From NCBI GenBank assembly GCA_951799445.1, contig OX637288.1:45957288-46021287 (forward strand): a DNA stretch of 64,000 bases, in the 5' to 3' direction. The notes under the pieces are model-generated. The model searched no databases. It was not told the DNA's origin and was given only the letters and a program-made list of their open reading frames with translations. Shown here piece after piece: positions 56,313 through 64,000 of the stretch. The position numbers and the translations under genes are program-made. Every line of letters begins with the position of its first letter. Position 1 is the first letter of the stretch. The stretch comes from Pseudisothecium myosuroides (lineage: Eukaryota; Streptophyta; Bryopsida; Hypnales; Lembophyllaceae).

Positions 56313-57540
56313 ACAAAATTTTGTTCCCATCACAACTGAATTGTGCGGTTAGTATTTGGTCATTGGAGGGGTGGTTGTACGATTAGTGTTTGGTCATTGG
56401 GAGGTGTTGTTGTGCGGTGAATGGTGGGTTTACTCTAATTAAGTATGAATGGAACTTTTTATTTTTATTTTTCAAAGATGAAATTACCTGCCTTTTATGA
56501 GTCATAAAATTCTCAAATTTCTTTCTGACATTTGAAATTAATATCAAGAATAATTGAAGAAATAGTGAAGAATAGTCATATCAAAAATAAAAAATGATAA
56601 TTTAATTCAATTTTTTAATTCAAAATAATTCAAAAAATCCATAATCTTCACACCATAGGTTCAAACGCCAAATAACAAAGTCCATGCACCCTTCCTTGCA
56701 GAGAGCTTTCCAACGGTACTAAGAATGCAAACAAAGATTTACGATTTCTTAGAAACAAACAAAACAAACAAACAACCTAATTTAAGGTATAGATTTAAGG
56801 TATAGATAGAAAGGCATAGAAAGGTACAGATGTTCATAATTTATGGACCAAGAAGTGCATTTTTCATTTCTATAGTAACCTTGAAAGTCATCCATCGACT
56901 TATTTTTGGCCTCTATTTCCTTTTAAGGGACAAGTTTATGGTCAATATAAGTGTTTTGGTATTCCTATTTGATTACTTCATAAATTCGTTACCAAAAATA
57001 TGATTTCCAAACAACATTATTGTTCTTTTCCCTAAATTATCTTGTAAACTGTGTACATAAGGAAATATTTGAATATTATCGAAGAATTTTGTAACTCATA
57101 AAATTTTGATCTCAAGATTTTTTAAGCACAAAATTTATTAATTTGTGCAATACTTGTAGAACAACATATCCAATTCAGTTGGAAATTTTATTTCTCAAAT
57201 AGATTTTGTAATATTTGTAGTTTTCAAATTTTAAAAAGTCACTTATATGGATTAGATAATGATACCAAATTTTTTTGTATAAGCTAATGAATAATTAGGA
57301 GGATACTAATTCACAGTCACATCTTCTAAAAGAATTTTGTATATAGTCAAATGACAAAGTGTATTCAACAAATGGCACAAACATTTATAAATGTAGTCAT
57401 TGGCTGCACATTCTAATTAGTAAATTTGCCAAATCCTAAAATATTGTTGCCACTATTTACAAGTTTATAATAGGAGTTTGTTGCAATTCATGTCATAATT
57501 TTGTTTCTACTTGAATAACTTGACACCTTTAGCTTGTGCC

Positions 57541-57662
57541 ACTTTCCCTATATGAGCTTAGGTTGCTATTCACTTAATTACTTTGATCTTTTGGTGTGTA
57601 CCATTTCTCTATTGGAGCTTAGGTCACCATTCACTTAATTACTTTGATCTTTTGGTATGTAC
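57541..57662 (+). repeat. 61-bp tandem duplication
   Basis: GAGCTTAGGT, then ATTCACTTAATTACTTTGAT and CTTTTGGT, occurs twice, starting at 57554 and 57615. Two units only. Confidence 0.85.
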
Positions 57663-58444
57663 CGATTATCATTCACCTTGATTTTTCTCACCTTACTCTT
57701 TTTTTGTTTGATTTTGTTGAACTTGCCATTCAATTCCTTGAAGACCAATGGTCTATCCAAATTTTCCAAATTGTGAGGATTTTTTATTGAATGCAACTTA
57801 GAACAATAAATTAATGATGACTTCCAACCAAAGATCACAAGTGGTTACTCTTCGGATAGTTTGCATATCACATGTAAATTGAGAGATACTATTAATGGGG
57901 ATAATTAGTTTGATAGAGGGGACCAATTAAATTGGCCATATCATCCATTTCCTAAATTTCTAGGTTGGCGTAATTTTAAGTTCCATGCAATACCATTAAA
58001 TGAGGGTGAGAGGTCAATTTATCATACCATTTCTTCTTTATAATTAAAAATTTAGAATCAAATGTTTAACCTTGGAGGGACACCACAACCACTAAGTGTA
58101 TAATGGATAACTTCACTTGAGATTTTAAGATGGAAAAAAATGTTTTTTCATCCAATATTTCTTTGGAAGTTGCTTGAATATATTTTTAATCAATAATATT
58201 GCAAATCCTCTCATTATGGTATTATAGACGTTTTTAAGATAGAAGATTGCCTTTGTAATGCACTTTGACCATTTCTTGCTATTTACTCATGTAATTTTTA
58301 GCCATAAAATGATATATTTTGAATTTGAGTTCCACTCATGAAATGAAGCTTATCAAATGTACTCCAATTGTACTATAAGCTAAAAATTGTAGATTTTTCA
58401 ACATTATCAAATGTACTCCAACTGTAATATAAGAAAAAAATTGT

Positions 58445-59960
58445 AGATTTCAACATCATCCGATTCACAAAGTTTCCTCATTGAATCTGCAGCTTTGCAC
58501 CAGAATAGGATCAGATGACTTCCCTTGGTAGAGATCTGTGTCCATGCCTCTTCCCAAATTCCTTGCCTCAAACATGATCACGTACTCAAACTCATTAAAA
58601 TAATGTATTTGAGAGCTCCACAATTGAGAATCCATGTGCTCAAAGTTCTAAAAACTCATACTAATGTAAATCTCAGGTTCCAATTGGCATTTGAAAATTA
58701 AAATTTCCAAATTCTTGAAGTTTAACATTTAGAGAATTTTGACGAGTAAAACTCTGACCTGGAGACTAGCATGAGCACCAAAAAAAAAAACTATTGGGGA
58801 AAAAATCTTACACAAATCATCAACTTCGGCTATGCTTTTGGAGAAGAACTACCCAATAGCCGAAAATTCCTTCACACCATAATTACACAAGGTACAAATA
58901 AGAATATCAGAACCTGCTTTAGGACATTACATTTGGAGAGGAGTGCAACATTCAATACCAAGAAGCAAAGCATAAGAATGCTCAATCATGAATTCAGTTG
59001 TGCAATTTGATAAGATCAAATGGTCAATTTGAGAAGATCAATTTGAGAACATCATGCACTCACAAAAGACATCAGCCTTGGCAAGAACTCACAGTTTATC
59101 TTGAAGTAAATTAATAAGCAATAAGGTAGCGGGCATTAAGAATGGACCCTATAAATGGTTGTAAAATGGACATGAGTTGGTTCTGAAATTGACTAGTATA
59201 GTCGTTGAATGAATCAAGGAAAAAAGCATTATCAATTGCAAGAGCCAATCATTCTCTTTGCTTTCTCCATTTTCATTTAGAATTGCAAGTGAACCATTTA
59301 TGAAAGACCTAAGGTCACAAATAGGGACCTATGACCCAACTCGTTTGAAAATTTATAAGTAATTCAAAAATGCTCGGAAAAATATGAAACCACTTGGATT
59401 AGATTCCTCACCAATTTCTCTCTGTCTGAAAAATGAACTAAAAATATTCCCGTCCAAGGAAATACATGAAAAAGGCGGACCGGCCCTTAGATGCTCCATT
59501 TCTGAGCCTCCTACCTTAAGCTCCATGACCTTGAATTAAGTCGAAACCTCAGCATCACTTCAAACAGAATCTTACCAAATACTCGGTTCAAAGTATTTCA
59601 TGTGTTCGCAATGGATATTGCCAGTTCTCACATCATATTCAATACTGGCCATGATTTTGAGAATTTGCTTCACTGCATGTCAACGGTCGAACAAGTCTGA
59701 ACATTGTATCCCAAAACAACATGGTCAGCTTCTTAAGAATGAAGACAATGTACCAACGCAATTAAGAAAGTAATAAGGCCCCTAGCTTCAAATTTCTTGA
59801 GAATGAGCTTGTGAACTTACCCATGAACTTTCTGATAACAGCCTGATCCCGATCTGATAAAGTGCCCTTTCAGTTAATGAGGAATTGTAGAATAGCCCTA
59901 AACCCTAATCAGTCAAAGATGTGTATGGGTCGGGATTAGGGTTGGACAGGGAAGTCTTCA
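58445..59960 (+). repeat. Repeat R, copy 3 (F-box 3' flank)
   Basis: Matches 8172-9240 in the same orientation and 15663-17075 in reverse. It is interrupted by the AGGTAGG element at 59124-59517. It is followed without a break by the same sequence that follows copy 1, up to the F-box gene. Confidence 0.85.
59124..59517 (-). mobile_element. AGGTAGG-family element, long form, copy 2
   Basis: Flanked by TA (59122-59123 and 59518-59519), ends AGGTAGCGGGC and the complement of AGGTAGGAGGC; 394 bp. Repeat R copy 1 at 8840-8862 reads GCAATGAGCTCCATG where the filled site reads GCAA-TA..TA-AGCTCCATG, so the insertion point is directly visible. The sequence is reverse to 54847-55257. Confidence 0.87.
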
Positions 59961-60186
59961 CACATCACCTATTTCCGAAATGTCAATGGTAACATTGGTA
60001 CAATTCCTCGACCTGCAACACTTTGGCCATGTCCAATAAAGCTTTGATTGCAAGATTTTTAAGCACAAGCTTTATTAATTTGTGCACTCCTTGTAGAGCA
60101 ACATGTCCAATTTGGTTGGAGATTTCTATTTCTCAAACAGGTTTTGCCTAAACTGATGCAAACAATACCCTCTCTGTAGCCTTACA

Positions 60187-62874
60187 TGATTCCTCAAGGA
60201 ATAACATGCCAAAAACCTCGACACATCAAAGAAACAAGTTGATTATTCAACAAATTTTCCGGGAGCTCGTGCCACTCACTGGTCAAAAAGTTAAAAAAGG
60301 AACAAATCAAGTTGATTGGGCTGTAACAATGTTTATGTAACAACAAAAGATCTTCACATGCATAAAGATTAAAAGCATAATTCTTCTCTTGAGGAAAGCA
60401 TTGGCCATGTGTCTTCACTGGCACCCACACCTCAACACTCTTTTGAAACTGAAACTCTGTAATGAAACAAAATCCTGACCCAATGTTGTGTTGATTCTCC
60501 TTTTTGTGCAACACAAACATATGGTCACCTCCAAGAGTGTAATGCATCACATACACTCCTTCGGACTGAAAGTTTTTACAACTGAAAAATTTCAGTTGCC
60601 CATCTTCAAGGTCACATGCACATTTAGTTGAAGAAGTCAAGCAGAAATTGTTGCCATGAGGAGAACGAAGCCTCCAGTGACACGCAATTCCCAAGATGCG
60701 ACCCCAGGATGGCACTCCTCGGCTCCATTGCCTCAAAATAGAATCATACATTTCTATTGTGTGACAGCCTTTTGTTTTGACTATTACAACCACCTTATAT
60801 TGTTTGGTCTGGGAGTCCACTTTTATGTGCACCAGCGTGGACGGGATAGTGTAGATATGTTGTAGAGAAGGAAGCTTGTGTTGAACTCGTGTCAATGGAT
60901 TGATCACCACAATGCATAAGGGATTTGCCTCCGTGTAGTTCCAAGTGCAGACAAAGCAGACCAATCCGCCAACGTGAGCCAATCGGCATCCAAACACTAT
61001 GGATACCAACAGAATTGAATGGTCTTGGTGGATTCCCCTGATTTGTCAAGTGGAAGCTATACACATATAGCCATTTGTATTTGCTAAAATCAAAGATTCT
61101 TACCAAGAACTCATTGGCTTTCCCAGCAAATGAAACAAGTGCCACCATGTTTGGGTTCACTTTGTCACATGCTCGGTTGAACTCCATGTTCATGGTCCAT
61201 TCCTTGGCGAGGCGGCACCGCATGCGGTTGATTTCGGGCACTGGCAGATGTGCTAGTACAGACATCAACAACTCCCTCGGAAGATGTTTCCACACACCAG
61301 GATCCATGAGGAAATATGAAACAATCTTGTGGGAAGCAGCTATAAAAGGATGGTTTGGATGACAACCAAGCGTATGAAAATTTCATATAATCAGCACATT
61401 CTGTGCATTGTGTTTGTATGAGCTAGACTGGGTACCACCACTACAAATTCTCAAATATATGGAGGAGGAACCTTGTCATCATCAGCGCAGTAGAAATTGA
61501 AAGAGGTTCAGTAGGATGCTTTGAAAAACGAGTTTTGATCACTTTTTATAAGTTACAAGAAGAAGTGGATGTCTGTCTGCTTGGAAGTGGAATTCGAAGG
61601 GACTAAGCTTACTGTCTTGTGCTTTCCCTTCCAGCAGACTCCTCCAATTCCATGTTTCTCAGTTGGAATGGACATTGGAACATCAAAAGATTTTCTAACC
61701 ATGCTTTACTGCTATGGTAGCAAGCTTACAGGTTCCGCGCTAAAATTACTAGGGATTTAAAATTATTAGGGTTTTAAATTATTATTATTATTTTTTTCGA
61801 TCTTTCAATCTTTCAAACAGGGTGATGTTTTGAATGTAATATCTATGTCAATAATTAATGAAGTAAGTTCATTTAAAAGGATGATTTATGCACACTCTTT
61901 ACTATAAACATGTACAAATGCGACTTCCCATGACTAAGGCAATGACCCAAATAGTCACTCCTTTTATTGGATCAATAGATGCATTCTTTGTTTCTATAGT
62001 TAACAATGAAGTCATTCATCAAACCTTACAGGGGCCTTAGGATCCTTACAAAGTTAATGTCTAAGTCCTTTTTAGAAATATTGGACATTTTTGTTTAAAT
62101 TTTTGCATAAAATATTTTTACTTAGTATAGTTTCATCAAACATGTTATAGAGGTTGATTGTCTTTTAAACATTCAAGTATTACCTTGGATGACTAAGAAG
62201 TCATTTGACAAAAAATTGTCTCAAAACACTTTGCTTATCATCCAGATTTTGTACTTTGGAATGCTCAAAATAGAGGTTTAAGTGCCAATATTAAAACCAA
62301 AAAATCCATATTGGAAGCCAATGATAGACTGGAAGTAAAAAGATTATTGTTAAAAATGAAAAATGACGTTTAAATCCTCAAAGATTAAGTGCATCTTGGG
62401 CAAAAGTGGTTAGAGCTCCTCTGTTTTAGTTCATTGACTAATAATCCTCTTAAAAGAAATTCTTTTGAAATTCAACTACAAAAAATTGCACTACACCACT
62501 ATGATGGAAATTTTTTGTGAAAAACATCTAGAAGCTTGTAGATTGCAAGAATATAGCCTTTTAAATTAGAAGAGAAATAATCTTTAGTCTTATCCTACTC
62601 ATTTAAGCAATTTTGACTACTCTTGGAAGGAATTCTTACTATTTACACCCAAGTTCTTTTTTTAAAATTTCAAAATAATTTGTGATAATTACAAATGTTC
62701 TACTACTCAAATGAAGAAGAATTTCATACAAATATCCCCAAAACACTAGCTTTGCAAGAATTTTTTTTTGCGTAGCATAACTCATGCAAAAAAATTATGA
62801 TCTTGAAAGAATGTACACTTTTGCACCTTGTGTCTAAATTTTGAAGATACATCCAACTCAAGATTGACTTTCTA
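60187..62874. repeat. Segmental duplication, F-box block, copy B
   Basis: Matches 10111-13405 and has the empty sites for both elements of that copy: the TTAA-type element (at 60194-60197) and the Stowaway-type element (at 61550-61551). This copy is better preserved in its coding part. Confidence 0.85.
60194..61307 (-). pseudogene. F-box gene copy B with a single frameshift
   Basis: Starts MDPGVWKHLPRELLMSVLAH, an N-terminal F-box (about residues 6-45) that would dock on SKP1 in an SCF ubiquitin ligase. The F-box is followed by FLVRIFDFSKYKWLYVYSFH. After about residue 110 the frame must change once, near 60980, where this copy has one extra T compared with copy A (GATTGGCT against AATGGCT). 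The second frame then runs to the stop: GGLVCFVCTWNYTEANPLCI, YDSILRQWSRGVPSWGRI, MFVLHKKENQHNIGSGFCF and SEWHELPENLL, the kelch-like substrate-binding half typical of plant F-box/kelch proteins. Apart from that base the gene is open from end to end (about 370 residues). It may be a recent pseudogene, or the extra T may be a sequencing error. Confidence 0.8.
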
Positions 62875-63480
62875 GCCCGGGGAAACCACTATTGATTTTT
62901 TTTTAAATTACATGAGTTAAGAGATAGGGTCCATTTAATTCAAAGAAGAGAAATTTTATATAATATGTAGGGCTACTATAGGGGCCATAAAATGCTACAT
63001 ACTCTATTATATATAAATTAGAATATATAAAAACATCATATATAGTAGGAATTTTTATTAATAAGTTAGCCTTGACATATAGAGGTTGTGCAATTTTTTT
63101 TATAGTACAATGAGTATAGATGTGGATAGATAATTTTATGTGGATGATAAAATAGACATAGTCAAGAAAATCTACACTGAAGGTGGTTGATTGAAATTGT
63201 GCCATGGTACTAGTAGTGTATATATCAAATAAAAATTAAGTGTAAACATAAGGCATTGGCCACAAGTGGCAGAAATTGTCACATTGTATGAATAGGGAGA
63301 TTTACCTAACTACCTTAGTAGGTTCAACAAACTAAAAGTTGTACAACATGAGGATAGGATTTATAGTTTATTTAACTTCATTTTTTGAAGCCATAAAATG
63401 TTAAACACACTCATATTGAATAGGATGTTAATAAAATAGTGTCAATGGAGATTTTGAAGTGTTTAGTAATAAACTTGTCA
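61308..63480. other. Upstream region of F-box copy B and AT-rich spacer
   Basis: Up to 62874 this is the duplicated F-box block, with no gene besides the F-box gene. From 62875 to 63480 it is AT-rich single-copy sequence. The minus-strand frame at 62903-63205 has no recognisable domain and biased composition. Confidence 0.5.
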
Positions 63481-63484
63481 TTAA

Positions 63485-64000
63485 CCCCTAAAGCCGGAGG
63501 GTGTTTTGGATGTGGAAAAGTTCATAACTGCCTAATTTTGATGCATTGTCCAAAATTAAAATTTAATTGATTTTTTTGAATTTCAATCATACAAAAGTGT
63601 ATTAAACAAATAAGGCAATGTGTGGAAATTTTTTTTAGCCCATTTGACTACATGGATTGAAAGATTGTAACGTTTGAAGTAAGAAAAATAAATTTATTTA
63701 TTTGTGCAAAATACGGCCAACAGACTTTGAGCCCTCCTAAAGTAAATTTTTTTATCTATATAAAAATGAGGATTTTAGCCATTCATACATGTATGATGTT
63801 AGTTTTATCCATGAAAAAAATTTAGAAGCAAATATGGAGTCTAACTTACTCTAAATTAGCCTGCAATGTAAGGAGGTTAAGTGCATTGGTAGTACACCAG
63901 TCATTTTTTGATGATTTCTTGTGCAATGAGGAGATTTTTTGTTTGAAATTCAAATAGTAAAAAATTAGAGACAAACATTTGGAATATGGTATGTGGGAAA
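63485..64000 (+). mobile_element. TTAA-type element, left end; continues past the window
   Basis: Begins after TTAA (63481-63484) with CCCCTAAAGCCGGAGG. It contains GGATTGAAAGATTGTAACG (63654-63672), the shared internal block of the TTAA-type elements, here in the least degraded form. The right end is not in the window. Confidence 0.7.

Larger units (their letters stand above)
55941..58444. other. AT-rich spacer with local repeats
   Basis: No gene. It holds a 14-bp perfect hairpin at 56279-56312 and a 61-bp tandem duplication at 57541-57662, listed separately. The rest is AT-rich and I see no structure in it. Confidence 0.45.

Overview
This is plant nuclear DNA: AT-rich, sparse in genes, with spliceosomal introns (GT..AG). 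It carries a TIR-NBS-LRR immune receptor, an RNA polymerase II subunit gene, F-box genes, and fragments of AP-1 mu and UPF2. A land plant is certain enough. A bryophyte or other non-seed plant is my guess from the divergent receptor and RPB3 sequences and the long noncoding spacers, but I cannot fix the species. There are no RNA genes, CRISPR arrays or bacterial features.

Layout. 1-3.9 kb: a transposase-like gene on the minus strand, broken by two in-frame TAG codons. 4.8-8.1 kb: an RPB3-type gene with four exons and a repeat-filled first intron. 8.2-13.4 kb: a decayed F-box gene with flanking sequence. 15-17 kb: a decayed coding relic and an inverted copy of the F-box flank. 18.5-22 kb: tandem non-coding modules. 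25.1-29.9 kb: the TIR-NBS-LRR gene, whose 141-bp LRR array continues as a pseudogene to about 32.2 kb. 35.2-39.7 kb: a second, pseudogenised RPB3 segment, followed at once by UPF2 and AP-1 mu fragments. 47.7-49.1 kb: an unrecognised gene with a nonsense codon, and a decayed copy just after it. 58.4-62.9 kb: the second F-box segment, with a nearly intact F-box gene.

The left block (4.8-13.4 kb) is one continuous unit whose two halves occur again separately (35.2-39.7 and 58.4-62.9 kb), 18.7 kb apart. Comparing these paralogous blocks gives filled and empty sites for several DNA transposons, so their target-site duplications can be read directly. The most notable group is a set of non-autonomous elements with TTAA target-site duplications and termini beginning CCC (piggyBac-like in structure). 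They share internal sequence blocks. Other elements are a hAT-type element (8-bp duplication), a Stowaway-type and an Emigrant/pogo-type element (TA), a PIF/Harbinger-type element (TTA), a four-member family with AGGTAGG ends (TA), and short LINE tails with target-site duplications.

Few loci look fully functional. The receptor gene has clean splice sites and domains but its LRR array ends at a frameshift. RPB3 copy 1 is splice-competent but has an abnormal N-terminus. The right-hand F-box gene has one frameshift. The window is mainly a record of segmental duplication, transposon insertion and gene decay.
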